Shown here: positions 21,142 to 30,647 of the stretch, in pieces | How positions within the stretch are numbered: position 1 is the first letter of the stretch | How the letters are laid out: every line of letters begins with the position of its first letter | From: Caldilineaceae bacterium | Lineage (GTDB): Bacteria; Chloroflexota; Anaerolineae; Caldilineales; Caldilineaceae | Length of the DNA: 64,000 nucleotides | Direction: 5' to 3' | Assembly (NCBI GenBank): GCA_022824685.1 | Contig: JAJDZJ010000188.1 | Span: 27,718 to 91,717, forward strand | Program-made: the position numbers and the translations under genes | Notes under the pieces: generated by a model | What the model was told of the DNA's origin: nothing | Database searches by the model: none | Seen by the model: the letters and a program-made list of their open reading frames with translations, nothing else

Positions 21142-21818
21142 GTACTACAACTGCGAATTGTTAAGAATGGGTGCCTCCAGCCATGATGTAAGAGTGCAAG
21201 CCGGGCTGGAGGAGCTATGGAACGAATTGATTTGGACAATTGGACGTACAGTTTTGAGGCGTTTCACAGTCGGTTTTCCTCGCTGATTGGACGCATAGAG
21301 GTACAAGAGCAGGGGGCGATATATCTGCAAGTGTTGTTGTCGCAGGTGGAACGGAAGAATGGCTGGCAGTTGGCGGAAGCGGTGGGCGACAAGAGTCCGG
21401 TTGGGACGCAACGACTGCTGTACAATGCGCAGTGGGATGTCGATGCGGCGCCGCATTCGCTGTCCAAGCCGCATGACAGCACCTACTTTCTCTCCTATGC
21501 GCCGCCTGACACGGCGCTGCTGACACCGGCCCGGGTCGCCCGACGCGCTATACCCTTGAAAAGTGTTTCGAAGAGGCCAAAGGCGAATCCAGAAAAAGGG
21601 GGTTCTGAATCCTGTTTGGCCGAAGTGAGAATGCCTGAAATCGGAGACCTGCTCGAAATCGCCTTGCCCTTGCCCCCTCGTACGCTGCAATTGCGTCTTG
21701 CCTGGTCCCACTGACGCCGCGCCAAACGCCATCAAGCTCGTAAATCTCACCGCAAACGTCATTCTCGATTCGCTGTCAATCCAAGCCATCGCAACCACCT
21801 TGAATGCGGCTGTAGTGC
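21142..21818 (+). mobile_element. Internally deleted IS701-family insertion sequence relic
   Basis: The segment is bounded by imperfect inverted ends. The left end begins GTACTACAACTGCGAATT and the right end, read on the opposite strand, begins GCACTACAGCCGCATTCA. Inside is a transposase relic with N-terminal, late-catalytic and C-terminal pieces of an IS701-type DDE transposase. At about 680 bases it is roughly half the length of an intact element. No clear target-site duplication is visible. It lies next to the start of the catabolic island at 21.9 kb. Confidence 0.7.
21217..21770 (+). pseudogene. Degenerate IS701-family transposase
   Basis: The reading starts with DLDNWTYSFEAFHSRFSSLI and continues to ERKNGWQLAEAVGDKSPVGT and RLLYNAQWDVDA, which is the IS701-type transposase N-terminus. 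It then jumps to YFLSYAPPDTALLTPARVA. In the next frame it gives YTLEKCFEEAKGE, the region of the last catalytic glutamate. After a further gap, ALPLPPRTLQLRLAWSH is interrupted by TGA (21712) where a Trp is expected and continues as RRAKRHQARKSHRKR, the usual basic C-terminus. The central catalytic core is deleted and at least one frameshift and one stop are present, so it is inactive. Confidence 0.8.
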
Positions 21819-21926
21819 GAAGAGCAGCCTGAGACTCTCTTCTGATTTGACCAGCACCCAAACGGAACGCCTCCTTGCATCCACGTCCCTCCTTGTGCTA
21901 AAGTTCCAGCTCAAGGAGGCGAAAAA

Positions 21927-22784
21927 ATGACGACTGACCGCGATTCCCTCTTCCGGATTCCCGGCCCTTCAAAGGCCGACCTGGATTCTTTTCACGACGA
22001 CGGTTACATCGCCTTCCCTGATGTCTTCACTGACTACGCCAGAGAATGTCTCATCAGGGAAATCGAGGGCCTTGGCCAAGTGCGGGAATATGTCGATCAA
22101 CTGCAAGACCGCGCGGACGATCCCAAGGCCTACTTCATCCGCCCCTGGAATGAACGCGGCCCTTATGGAGACCGGCTCATTGACGACCCCTTCATCACCG
22201 CGCTCCTGACTGCCACGATTGGGCCCGAATACCACTTTTGTCACTCCGCCCTCAACGTCGCGCCGCGCGGCATCGGCCCGCTCCGTTACCATCAGGACCA
22301 CCACCATTGGAAGCATGAGAACCCCATCAACCTCGCTGAACGCGAAAAGTACTACGTCCAGATTCTCTACTATCTCAACGGTTTCACGCTGGGCGACCGC
22401 AATCTGAAGGTCATCCCTGGCAGCCACCTGATCGCGCCGACAGAGGACGCCTCGCTGGACAGGCAGGCCGCCGACGCGTTTCCACACAGGCTGCTTGCCG
22501 GCGAGTTCGACGCGCAGGCCGGCCGCCCTCTGCGCGAAAAGCGTCTCGAACTGCCGCCGGGCAGCATGGTCTACATCAACGCCCGCATCTACCATGGCGT
22601 GGAGCCAAAGCCCCTCGACTCGCCGCAGCCCTACAGAATTTTCAACATAGACATTTTCAAAGAAGCGGGTCCGCCCCACCGCCACACGCAAGAGATTCCC
22701 GCGGAATGGATTGCAGGCGCGGATTCTGCACGCAGGAAGCTGTTCATGCGCGAGGCGTACACAGAAGGCTGCTGGAAGCTATAG
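21927..22784 (+). CDS. Phytanoyl-CoA dioxygenase family protein (HxD type)
   Basis: The 285-residue protein is a non-heme Fe(II)/2-oxoglutarate dioxygenase of the PhyH family. The iron ligands are visible in RYHQDHHHW (His-Gln-Asp) and in NARIYHGVEP (distal His). The following RIFNIDIF strand carries the arginine that would bind 2-oxoglutarate. Length and order are typical. AAGGAGG precedes ATG 21927. Such proteins hydroxylate varied small molecules and lipids, not only phytanoyl-CoA, so the substrate is open. It opens the catabolic island. Confidence 0.88.
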   Translation: MTTDRDSLFRIPGPSKADLDSFHDDGYIAFPDVFTDYARECLIREIEGLGQVREYVDQLQDRADDPKAYFIRPWNERGPYGDRLIDDPFITALLTATIGPEYHFCHSALNVAPRGIGPLRYHQDHHHWKHENPINLAEREKYYVQILYYLNGFTLGDRNLKVIPGSHLIAPTEDASLDRQAADAFPHRLLAGEFDAQAGRPLREKRLELPPGSMVYINARIYHGVEPKPLDSPQPYRIFNIDIFKEAGPPHRHTQEIPAEWIAGADSARRKLFMREAYTEGCWKL

Positions 22785-23062
22785 CGGCGCCCAACCACTG
22801 CCCACTGGAGTTCCCCATTCTCTGTAGCCCCCTTCGCTGGTCCATATTGCGAAGCCCTTACCCAATTCCCCGTTCAAACAGCTAGCCTCTAACCTCTGCT
22901 GTCTTGTTCTGGTTTTCCATAAGTAACCTGAAGCTCGCCCCCTATTCGGAAAGCACGCACTTTCGAGAAGCCGTTTGAAAGTTGGCTCGTTGCCGCTGTG
23001 CACTATAGCGCGATCCGAAACAAGGCTGTCTGGCTGGTCATACCACAGGAGGACCCTACCCA

Positions 23063-25093
23063 ATGCCCGACTTTCTCCGCTTTCGCCAGGTCCACCTTGA
23101 CTTTCACACCAGCGAGAAGCTGGAAAACATTGGCGGCGAGTTCGATGGCGCGGCTTGGGCGCAGCAGCTCGTTGACGCGCACGTGGACTCGATCACCTGT
23201 TTCGCCCGCGGCCACCACGGCATGATCTTCTACGACACCAAGGCTCACCCCGAGCGGCGCCATCCCAATCTTCAGCGCAACCTGCTCGCCGATCAGATCG
23301 AAGCCGCCCACGCCCGCGATATCCGCATCCCAATCTACACCACTGTCCAGTGGGACTACTTCACCGCGCAAAGGGAGCCGCAGTGGTTGCAGTTGTCAGC
23401 CGATGGCTCCATCCAGGGACAGAAACCGTACCGGGCCGGATTCTACGCGAAACTCTGCCTCAACACGGCCTATGTGGACTTTCTCAAGGCCCACGTAGAC
23501 GACATGTTTGCAAACCTGCCCGCGGTTGACGGCTTCTTTTTTGACATTGTCCAGGACCAGGACTGCTCATGCGCCGCCTGCCGCGTGGAGATGCTGTCGC
23601 TGGGCGTCGACCCGTCGTGCAGCGCCACCCGCCAGGAGTTTGGCCGGATGGTGACCGACCGCTTCAAACGGGACATGTCGGCCCACGTGCGCGCCCATAG
23701 CGAAAACTGCACCATCTTCTACAACTCCGGCCACGTCGGGCCCCGCCAGCGCGCCACCGGTGAAACCTACAGCCACTGGGAGATAGAGTCGCTGCCCTCG
23801 GGCGGGTGGGGTTACATGCATTTCCCGCTCTCCATGCGCTACGCACGGACTACAGGACACGACGGCCTCGGCATGACCGGTAAGTTCCACACTTCCTGGG
23901 GCGACTTTCAGTCCTATAAGAACGAGGCCGCTCTCCAATTCGAATGTTTCCAGATGCTCGCGCTGAACGCCAAGTGCTCCGTCGGCGACCAGCTCCACCC
24001 AACAGGCCGCCTTGACCGGGCGACCTACGACCTCGTCGGGCCGGTCTTCCGCGAAGTCGCCCGTAAAGAGCCGTGGTGCCGGGGGGCGCGTCCCCTTACC
24101 GACATCGGGGTCTTCAACATGGAGGCGTTCACCGGCGAGCGGCTGACCGCCGAGACGGTCGGAGCAGTGCGCATGTTGCAGGAGGGCGCGCATCAGTTCG
24201 ACGTCGTTGACAGCGAGACGAGCTGGGAGGGATACCGAGTTCTCATTCTGCCCGACGGGGTGACGCTGGACGAAAAGCTGGCGCGCAAAATGGCCGGCTA
24301 CCTGGCCGGAGGCGGTTCGGTTATCGCCTCGTTCGAGTCAGGGCTTAAGCCCGATCTGTCAGACTTTGCCTTGCCGGCGTGGGGCGTGCGCAAGACAGGA
24401 GACGGGCCGGCAGACGGCGATGGTGAGCTGGTTCGAGGACGCCACTTTCCCAACGGAGACTACGTCGATTACCTGCGTGCGGAGGGCGCGCTCGCGCCGG
24501 GCCTGCGCAACACAGAGTATGTCATGTACATGCGTGGATTGGACATCTCGGCAGAGGATGACACGGCAGTTCTCGCGAGGATGGTCCCTGCCTACTTCGA
24601 CCGCACCTGGGAGCACTTCTGCTCACACCGCCAGACGCCTACCAGCGGCGCGCCGGCCGGTCCCGCCGCCACCCGTTCAGGCGGCGTGATCTACTTCGCC
24701 CACCCCATTTTCAGACAGTACAATCAGACCGCGCCGCGCTGGTGCAAGCAGTTGCTTCTCAATGCGCTCGAAACGCTCCTGCCCGACCCGCTGCTGCGCC
24801 ATGAAGGGCCGAGCGGCATGTTGACTGCGGTCAATGAACAGCCCGGGCAGAGCCGTGTCGTGGTCCATCTGCTATACTACGTCCCCGAGCGCCGCGGCCA
24901 GGACTTTGACGTGATCGAGGATGTCCTGACGCTGTACGACATCGGCGTCAGCCTTCGCCTTTCTGGGCCGGTGTCATCGGTTCGGTGTGTGCCGGATGGC
25001 GAGACCCTACCCTTCAACGAGACGATGGGCCGGCTTAATTTCACAGTTCCCAGACTGCAGGGCCACCTAATGGTGGAGATAACGCACAGCTAG
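23063..25093 (+). CDS. Glycoside-hydrolase-like protein (TIM barrel with beta-galactosidase trimerisation-like domain)
   Basis: The 676-residue protein starts with a TIM-barrel region of the hypothetical glycosyl hydrolase 6 / GH42-like type: RQVHLDFHTS, DSITCFARGHHGMIFY, VDGFFFDIVQDQDCSCAACR and MTGKFHTSWGDFQSYK. A GATase-like middle domain follows (GVFNMEAFTGERL, YRVLILPDGVTLDEKL, YLAGGGSVIASFES) like the GH42 trimerisation domain, then a beta-rich C-terminus. There is no signal peptide. AGGAGG lies before ATG 23063. Homologues are often near sulfatases and oxidoreductases in carbohydrate-use loci, as here; enzyme activity is inferred, not shown. Confidence 0.75.
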   Translation: MPDFLRFRQVHLDFHTSEKLENIGGEFDGAAWAQQLVDAHVDSITCFARGHHGMIFYDTKAHPERRHPNLQRNLLADQIEAAHARDIRIPIYTTVQWDYFTAQREPQWLQLSADGSIQGQKPYRAGFYAKLCLNTAYVDFLKAHVDDMFANLPAVDGFFFDIVQDQDCSCAACRVEMLSLGVDPSCSATRQEFGRMVTDRFKRDMSAHVRAHSENCTIFYNSGHVGPRQRATGETYSHWEIESLPSGGWGYMHFPLSMRYARTTGHDGLGMTGKFHTSWGDFQSYKNEAALQFECFQMLALNAKCSVGDQLHPTGRLDRATYDLVGPVFREVARKEPWCRGARPLTDIGVFNMEAFTGERLTAETVGAVRMLQEGAHQFDVVDSETSWEGYRVLILPDGVTLDEKLARKMAGYLAGGGSVIASFESGLKPDLSDFALPAWGVRKTGDGPADGDGELVRGRHFPNGDYVDYLRAEGALAPGLRNTEYVMYMRGLDISAEDDTAVLARMVPAYFDRTWEHFCSHRQTPTSGAPAGPAATRSGGVIYFAHPIFRQYNQTAPRWCKQLLLNALETLLPDPLLRHEGPSGMLTAVNEQPGQSRVVVHLLYYVPERRGQDFDVIEDVLTLYDIGVSLRLSGPVSSVRCVPDGETLPFNETMGRLNFTVPRLQGHLMVEITHS

Positions 25094-25106
25094 GGTGCGC
25101 GGATCG

Positions 25107-25442
25107 TCAACCGGTTCCTTCCTCTTCGGTCTGCTGCCAGTAGTCCACCACCAGCGCTTTTTCCAGGTGCGGCTGCAGCAACGCGCCGAAGGCCGTGTGG
25201 TCGGGATGAGGCAGGTAAGCGTCACGATCGGCTTCGCTGCCGAAGGTGACGAAGAAGCAGTGGGTGAAGCCGTCGGCCAGGCCCTCGACACTGACATCCG
25301 TGCCCCACTCGAAATCCTGGATCAGATTGATTTTTCTTGGCAGGGCGCGGAATGCGTCCTCGATTTCACTCACTTTGGATTCGGGGGTATCGTCCTTGAA
25401 TTGAAACAGTACGACATGGCGCAGAAGCGGGGTTTTGGCCAT
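25107..25442 (-). CDS. Dabb (stress-responsive alpha/beta barrel) domain protein
   Basis: The 111-residue single-domain protein has the Dabb ferredoxin-like dimeric barrel pattern: LRHVVLFQFKDDTP at the start, IEDAFRALPRKI in the helix, FEWGTDVSVEGLADGFTHCFFVTF in the middle and YLPHPDHTAFGALLQPHLEKALVVDY at the end. The stop lies 13 bases from the convergent stop of the glycoside-hydrolase-like gene. AGAGGG precedes the ATG. Proteins of this type are small enzymes or stress proteins; no function can be fixed here. Confidence 0.85.
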   Translation of the reverse strand: MAKTPLLRHVVLFQFKDDTPESKVSEIEDAFRALPRKINLIQDFEWGTDVSVEGLADGFTHCFFVTFGSEADRDAYLPHPDHTAFGALLQPHLEKALVVDYWQQTEEEGTG

Positions 25443-25827
25443 TTGGGCCCTCTTTTCTGGTCAGCTAGTTGGCTGAGACTCAATGGTTACGGCCCACCCA
25501 AATTAATTGAGAATACTCCGTTTCGCAAGCCCCGCCGTTCTTCCACCGGGCGAGGTCCAACCTTGGGGCGAGAAGCGCAGGAGTTGCAATCCGCGGCGTC
25601 TGGCGACATTCGGGCAATTGTTGGTCGTTTCCGCTGAATCCTTGACCCCCTCTTCTCCTGACTACCCGAAAGATGGACTTCGCCCCCTTTTGCCTTTCCC
25701 TTGACCCTAGATTTGTTGTCTGTTAGCATGGCCGGGCCCGTCGATGGAGAGCGGCAATACGCCGAATCATAGTGAAACTTGAGCAACCCGATGATGCCAG
25801 CAGTACACATTTCTCAGAGGACCTCAC
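25443..25827. other. Divergent intergenic region
   Basis: These 385 bases separate the Dabb gene (minus) from a sulfatase gene (plus) and should hold both promoters. I find no convincing coding sequence, RNA or terminator; short frames in it lack ribosome-binding sites and family resemblance. Confidence 0.5.
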
Positions 25828-27255
25828 ATGCCTGACTCGCGCCCAAACATTCTCTTCATCATGTCGGACGACCACGCGTCGCACGCCATGAGTTGCTATG
25901 GCAGTCGCATCAACCGTACCCCCCACCTTGATCGCATCGCCGAAGGCGGAATGCGTTTCAATAACTGCTTCTGCACCAACTCAATCTGCACGCCCAGCCG
26001 GGCCGTGATCCTCACCGGCACTTACAACCATGTAAATGGTGTCACGACTCTTTCGTCCACTCTCGACGGCCGCCAGGTTACCATGCCAAAGCTACTCCAG
26101 GCAGCGGGCTATCAGACCGCCATCGTTGGCAAGTGGCATCTCGGCCACGGAGGCGTCAGCAACCCCACCGGATTCGATTACTGGAATGTCCTGCCGGGCC
26201 AGGGCCTGTATCACGATCCGGAGATGATCGAGATGGGGGAGCGCAAAGTCTTCCCAGGGTATGTCACCGACTTGATCACCGACTTTTCGCTGGACTGGCT
26301 GCGCGACCGCGACCCGGAGCGTCCCTTCATGCTCATGTGCCACCATAAGGCGCCGCACCGCGCCTGGGAGCCGGACGAGAAGCATGCGCGTATGTACGAA
26401 GATGAAGAGATCCCTTATCCGGAGACTTTTGACGACGACTACAGCAACCGCGCCGCAGCGGCAGCCGCGGCAAAAATGCGCATCGACCGCGACATGACTC
26501 TGACCGACCTGAAGCAACCGACGCCTGAGGGACTTACGCCTGAGGAGGAAAAGAAGTGGAAGTACCAGCGCTACATCAAGGATTACCTGCGCTGCGTGGC
26601 TTCGATCGATGACAACGTCGGCCGTCTGCTCGACTACCTGGAAGAGGAAGGGCTGGCCGAGAACACGATCGTGGTCTACACCTCCGACCAGGGCTTTTTC
26701 CTCGGCGATCACGGCTGGTATGACAAGCGTTTCATGTATGAAGAGTCGCTGCGCATGCCCTTGCTCATCCGCTACCCGCGGGCCGTGGCGCCGGGGACGG
26801 TCAACGACCAGATGGTTCTGAATGTAGACTTCACGCCCACTCTGCTTGAATACGCGGGCGTCGAGATTCCCGACCACTTCCAGGGCGCCAGCTTCAGTCG
26901 CCTGCTGGCGGGGGAGAGTCCCGACGGCTGGCAGACTTCGATGTACTACCGTTACTGGATGCACCTCGCTCACCACCACGTCTACGCCCACTACGGCGTG
27001 CGCACGCTCCGCTACAAGTTGATCTACTACTACGCCGACGGCTTGGACCAGCCGGGCGTCATCGACGACTCCAAAGAGCCGGAATGGGAGCTCTTTGACT
27101 TGGATGTGGACCCATACGAGTTGAACAACGTATACCACGATCCTGAGTACGCAGATGTGGTCGAGACATTGACCGGGGAGTTGCACCGGTTGCAGGCACG
27201 CGTGGGCGATGAGCCATACGATCACCCCACCGCGACCGGCACTTGGCGCGGCTGA
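25828..27255 (+). CDS. Sulfatase, Cys-type
   Basis: The 475-residue protein is a type I sulfatase that hydrolyses sulfate esters. N-terminal metal-binding Asp residues lie in ILFIMSDDHASHAMSCYG. The formylglycine precursor C54 sits in CTPSRAVILTG, a full C-x-P-S-R motif. GKWHLGH and the late YTSDQGFFLGDHGWYDK motif provide further active-site residues. There is no signal peptide, so it is probably cytoplasmic. The C-terminal ELFDLDVDPYELNNVY is typical. Maturation would need a formylglycine-generating enzyme, which is not in this window. Confidence 0.93.
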   Translation: MPDSRPNILFIMSDDHASHAMSCYGSRINRTPHLDRIAEGGMRFNNCFCTNSICTPSRAVILTGTYNHVNGVTTLSSTLDGRQVTMPKLLQAAGYQTAIVGKWHLGHGGVSNPTGFDYWNVLPGQGLYHDPEMIEMGERKVFPGYVTDLITDFSLDWLRDRDPERPFMLMCHHKAPHRAWEPDEKHARMYEDEEIPYPETFDDDYSNRAAAAAAAKMRIDRDMTLTDLKQPTPEGLTPEEEKKWKYQRYIKDYLRCVASIDDNVGRLLDYLEEEGLAENTIVVYTSDQGFFLGDHGWYDKRFMYEESLRMPLLIRYPRAVAPGTVNDQMVLNVDFTPTLLEYAGVEIPDHFQGASFSRLLAGESPDGWQTSMYYRYWMHLAHHHVYAHYGVRTLRYKLIYYYADGLDQPGVIDDSKEPEWELFDLDVDPYELNNVYHDPEYADVVETLTGELHRLQARVGDEPYDHPTATGTWRG

Positions 27256-27360
27256 AGTCTATGAGCGATTGACAGCCAGTCACCGGCAATCCTGACGCCC
27301 TTGGATTGAACGTCATCCCTGGACGGCTGAGCTTCCCAAACGGGACCCTGGATCAAGAAT

Positions 27361-27379
27361 GGGGCGCCTTTAGCGCCCC
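27361..27379. terminator. Hairpin between convergent sulfatase and MFS genes
   Basis: GGGGCGC and GCGCCCC form a perfect 7-bp stem with a 5-base loop. A run of five T lies about 14 bases downstream on the plus strand. It stands between the ends of two convergent genes and probably ends sulfatase transcription, but the T run is not adjacent to the stem, so it is a weak terminator by sequence. Confidence 0.45.
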
Positions 27380-27429
27380 TGTGGGGTTCAGGTTTTTGAG
27401 CCTCCCCCGGTCCATCCAGCCGCCGGGAC

Positions 27430-28731
27430 CTAGCCGTGTTCAGCGGGGACGGGGAAAAGATGCGTCCGGCCCAGCCAGAGCGCCAGCGCGCCCAACGTCG
27501 CAGAGATGACCACGCCGCTAACAGCCACCGCCACGACGCCGCTGATCGAATAGATGCCCCCGGTCCCCAGACTGCCGGCGGCTGACGCGATCGCCACCAT
27601 GGCCTCGTTGATGCCCTGCACGCGCCCCCGATGCCGCGAGCCCTCCAGCGCCGCCGACAGCAGGGAGGAACCGGCGATATAGCTGAAGTTCCAGCCCAAG
27701 CCGAGAAGAAACAGGGAGAGAAACAGTACGGGCAGCTCGGTTGAGAGCGGCATCATGATCGCGGCCAGCACCTGTACAAGCGCCCCGGCAAAGATCATTG
27801 GCACACGCCCGACACGCCCTGCCAGCCATCCGCTAAGGCCTGAGAGACCAAACATCCCCAGCGTGTGCGCCATCAGCACATAGGAGATCGCCTCGGCATC
27901 GTAATCGGCGCGGTTCATATGCAGCGGTGTAACCACCATCAGCAGTGTCATCACCAGCTGCCCAATCGCCATCGCCGCAATCGCCAGCTGCACCTCCGGA
28001 ATCTTCAGCAGCTGAAAAACCTGTCTCATTCCTCGCTGGGACTCATCGTCCGCCGCCTGCGCCGCAGCTGCGCCGTCCCCGGGGCTTACGGCAGCCTTGG
28101 CAGCTCTTGCTTTCTTTTCCAGAATGGCGGCCAGCTCCTTGGGATCGGGCCGCAGCGCGACGAGAAGCAGAATCAGCGCCAACGTCATCAGGCCAGCGCC
28201 GATCCAGAACGGCCCCACGTGTTCATGAAAGCCCTGCGCACGCGCTAGCCCGACGGCCGGCTCAACCAGCAGGGGTCCGCCTACGGCGCCAACGGTGCCG
28301 GCAAACACGATCATGCCGATGACCTTGGCCTGCTGCGCCAGCGGAAAGATCTCCGCGGCGGCGTAACGGGTCTGTTCCAGGGCGGCCCGGCCTACCCCCA
28401 GAAGAACCGCGCCGCCTAGAAATGCGACAAGCGAACCGGCGCTGATCGCCGAGGCTGAGACCAGCATCCCGAAGATCACAAAGGAAAGGCCAACGGCGAG
28501 CCCGATACGGCGCCCGGCCTTGTCCAGTAGCCAGCCCAGCGGGTATCCAGCCCCCGCCCGGCCCATCATCGACAGCGCATTGGGAAGCCCGATAAGCTGT
28601 ACGCGGCCGCTCAGGGAATAGGAGATAATCGGCGTCAGCACGAAGCTGGCGATCATGGCAGCGCTGTTCAAACTGCTGACCACAAACAGTGTGATAATGA
28701 GCCGCCGCTGAACGCGGGACATTCGAACCAT
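27430..28731 (-). CDS. Major facilitator superfamily transporter
   Basis: The 433-residue protein has 12 predicted hydrophobic segments in two groups of six. A charged cytoplasmic loop lies in the middle (about residues 205-245, rich in Lys, Ala, Gln and Glu). The GYPLGWLLDKAGRRIGLAVG loop between TM2 and TM3 matches the MFS signature, and GWLAGRVGRVPMIFAG is its C-half counterpart. Substrate cannot be told. Its position inside the island between two sulfatase loci suggests uptake or export of a small organic molecule. ATG 28731 and ATG 28722 are both possible starts. Confidence 0.88.
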   Translation of the reverse strand: MVRMSRVQRRLIITLFVVSSLNSAAMIASFVLTPIISYSLSGRVQLIGLPNALSMMGRAGAGYPLGWLLDKAGRRIGLAVGLSFVIFGMLVSASAISAGSLVAFLGGAVLLGVGRAALEQTRYAAAEIFPLAQQAKVIGMIVFAGTVGAVGGPLLVEPAVGLARAQGFHEHVGPFWIGAGLMTLALILLLVALRPDPKELAAILEKKARAAKAAVSPGDGAAAAQAADDESQRGMRQVFQLLKIPEVQLAIAAMAIGQLVMTLLMVVTPLHMNRADYDAEAISYVLMAHTLGMFGLSGLSGWLAGRVGRVPMIFAGALVQVLAAIMMPLSTELPVLFLSLFLLGLGWNFSYIAGSSLLSAALEGSRHRGRVQGINEAMVAIASAAGSLGTGGIYSISGVVAVAVSGVVISATLGALALWLGRTHLFPVPAEHG

Positions 28732-29019
28732 GGAGAAGGAGTCCTTCGCAGAACTGGCCAGCCCGGCTCTCCGCAGACCGGGTATGGGGAAGACCTGTGC
28801 TGGGGATGGCGTGGGTTACATTGTAAACAGACATCCATCATTCAGCAATTGCTGGCAATTCCCAAAACTCCAGCACGTTCTATTGCCTCACTGTTCGCTG
28901 GCTCCGCAGCCTGCATGCAACTCTCCAATGCTCGTTTCCTGCCCAGAACCGCCTCCAATCCGGCCCGTCCCATTCTGCTCAGGTGGGACATAACGGTTTT
29001 AGTGGACGACAAGAATGAA

Positions 29020-29037
29020 GCCGCAAATTCTTGCGGC
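29020..29037. promoter_or_regulatory. Inverted repeat, possible operator
   Basis: GCCGCAA and TTGCGGC are perfect inverted arms around ATTC. The site lies 185 bases upstream of the sulfatase-like gene start. It could be a repressor site or a small hairpin; its function is inferred from position only. Confidence 0.3.
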
Positions 29038-29059
29038 GAACAGGGGGTTGTGGTACGGT

Positions 29060-29072
29060 TCAACCGGTTCGG
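29060..29072. promoter_or_regulatory. LacI-type operator candidate
   Basis: TTCAACCGGTTCG contains the 8-base palindrome AACCGGTT, with a CG-centred form common in LacI/GalR-family operators. The same TTCAACCGGTT core occurs before the sugar isomerase gene at 32097. No LacI-type regulator is encoded in the window. Confidence 0.3.
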
Positions 29073-29222
29073 GCTTTGATCAATCCAGTTCCAGCCAGTA
29101 GACGGAACGCCCAACCATCTGGCCAGAACTCTCTTGACCAGGTCATCGTCCCAGTTCTCTCAGATTCGCCCAACACCCCAGTTCCGAGACCCGCCGGTTC
29201 ACCAACTGCGAAGGAAAGCGCG

Positions 29223-30632
29223 ATGGCATCGAACGCAAAACCGAATATCGTCCTGTTCGGCATCGACTCGCTGCGGGCAGACCATATGAGTTGCTACGGA
29301 TACGAGCATCTTACCAGCCCCTACCTGGACCGGTTCGCCTCCCAAGGCGTGCTTTTCGAAAACACGTTCAGCGCTCACATTCCGACCACGAGCGCTTACG
29401 CCTCCATGCTTACGGGCATGGACGTCTTTTCGACGCAGGTGGTGGCGCTGCGTCACCAGGGCCCCCTGCGTCCGGAGGTTAAGACGCTAGCTGAAATCCT
29501 GCGCGACGAGGGATACCACACCGTCTGCGTCGGCTTCGACGGCAACCCCAGCAGCCGGGGCTTTGACGAGTATCTCAGCTATACGGCCTGGGGGTCCTGG
29601 GAAGAGGGACGCCTTCCCAAAGCGCAACTCCTGAACGAGCAGGCGATCCCCGCGATCGATCGCATGGTCAATGATGACAGGCCCTTCTTTCTGTTCCTGC
29701 GCCACATGGACCCGCACGCGCCCTATCTGCCTCCGGAACCGTATGAAAGGATGTTCTTTCACGGCGACGAGTGCGATCCCGGCAACACATCGATGGAACC
29801 GGTTCTGGCCTTCAAGCCCTTCCGCGACTTCCTCGCGTCGTGGCTGCCGCCGGGCATCACTGACAAGGACTATGTCATCGCTCAATACGATGGCTCGATT
29901 GCCTACATGGACGCCGCGATTCAGTCGATCTTCACCGCACTTGAGGCGCATGGCATCTTCGACGAGACCATCGTGGCCATCAACGGCGACCACGGTGAGA
30001 CTTTGTACGACCATGAGTGCTGGTTTGATCATCACGGCATCTACGACAACGTACTGCATGTACCACTGATTCTTCGCTTCCCGCCCAAGCTGCCCGCCCA
30101 CCGCCGAGTCTCTGGCTTCAATCAACATAAGGACCTTGTTCCCACGCTCCTTGAACTGGCCGGCATTGACGCAGGCATCGACTTCGACGGGCGCTCCCTA
30201 CTGCCGATGATAGAGGGCCGGGTTGCCTCCCACGGGAGTGAAATCTACATCACTGAGTGTACGTGGATGCGAAAGCACGGCTGGCGCACGCCTCAGTGGA
30301 AGCTGATGCTCGCGCTGGAACCGGATTTCCACTTCAAGCCACCGGTTGAACTCTATAACCTTGTCGAAGACCCGGATGAGAACTGCAATCTGGCCGAGGC
30401 GCTTCCGAATGTCGTCGCTGCCCTGACCGCCCGACTGGAGGCCTGGGAGAGCAAGCGGGAGGCGGAAACCGGACTGCCGAATCCGATCCACCACCAGGGC
30501 GACTGGCATGGCCTCAAAGGGGTCGGTCCTTTCACCAGTTCGCAGCAGGCTTACGACTCACTCTACATTGGCGACTCGAGCGCGGCCCGGCGTTTGCAGG
30601 CAAAATCGCGGGAAGCCGACGAGAAGGAATAG
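29223..30632 (+). CDS. Sulfatase-fold (alkaline phosphatase superfamily) enzyme with Thr nucleophile position, copy A
   Basis: The protein (469 residues from ATG 29223) has the sulfatase fold: NIVLFGIDSLRADHMSCYG for metal binding, FLRHMDPHAPYLPP, AINGDHGETLYDHECWFDHHG for the second metal set, and a typical ELYNLVEDPDENCNLAE C-terminus. Where sulfatases have C-x-P-S-R it reads IPTTSAYASMLTG, so T55 takes the nucleophile position and the arginine is replaced by Tyr. It therefore cannot use formylglycine chemistry and is more likely a phosphoesterase, phosphotransferase or non-classical hydrolase. ATG 29223 is preferred because the longer frame upstream is not conserved in type. Copy B lies 15 bases downstream. 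Confidence 0.88.
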   Translation: MASNAKPNIVLFGIDSLRADHMSCYGYEHLTSPYLDRFASQGVLFENTFSAHIPTTSAYASMLTGMDVFSTQVVALRHQGPLRPEVKTLAEILRDEGYHTVCVGFDGNPSSRGFDEYLSYTAWGSWEEGRLPKAQLLNEQAIPAIDRMVNDDRPFFLFLRHMDPHAPYLPPEPYERMFFHGDECDPGNTSMEPVLAFKPFRDFLASWLPPGITDKDYVIAQYDGSIAYMDAAIQSIFTALEAHGIFDETIVAINGDHGETLYDHECWFDHHGIYDNVLHVPLILRFPPKLPAHRRVSGFNQHKDLVPTLLELAGIDAGIDFDGRSLLPMIEGRVASHGSEIYITECTWMRKHGWRTPQWKLMLALEPDFHFKPPVELYNLVEDPDENCNLAEALPNVVAALTARLEAWESKREAETGLPNPIHHQGDWHGLKGVGPFTSSQQAYDSLYIGDSSAARRLQAKSREADEKE

Positions 30633-30647
30633 GGCAGGGAGAGCGCG

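Larger units (their letters stand above)
28732..29222. other. Divergent intergenic region between MFS and sulfatase-like genes
   Basis: The 491-base region holds no gene I can support. It contains a perfect 7-bp inverted repeat GCCGCAA-ATTC-TTGCGGC (29020-29037) and, 25 bases on, an AACCGGTT palindrome (29062-29069), both suited to a regulator binding site upstream of the sulfatase-like operon at 29223. Confidence 0.5.

Noticed and set aside
26092..27225. A 377-codon minus-strand frame opposite the sulfatase gene
   Set aside because: It is antisense to a complete sulfatase with intact active site and has no family resemblance.
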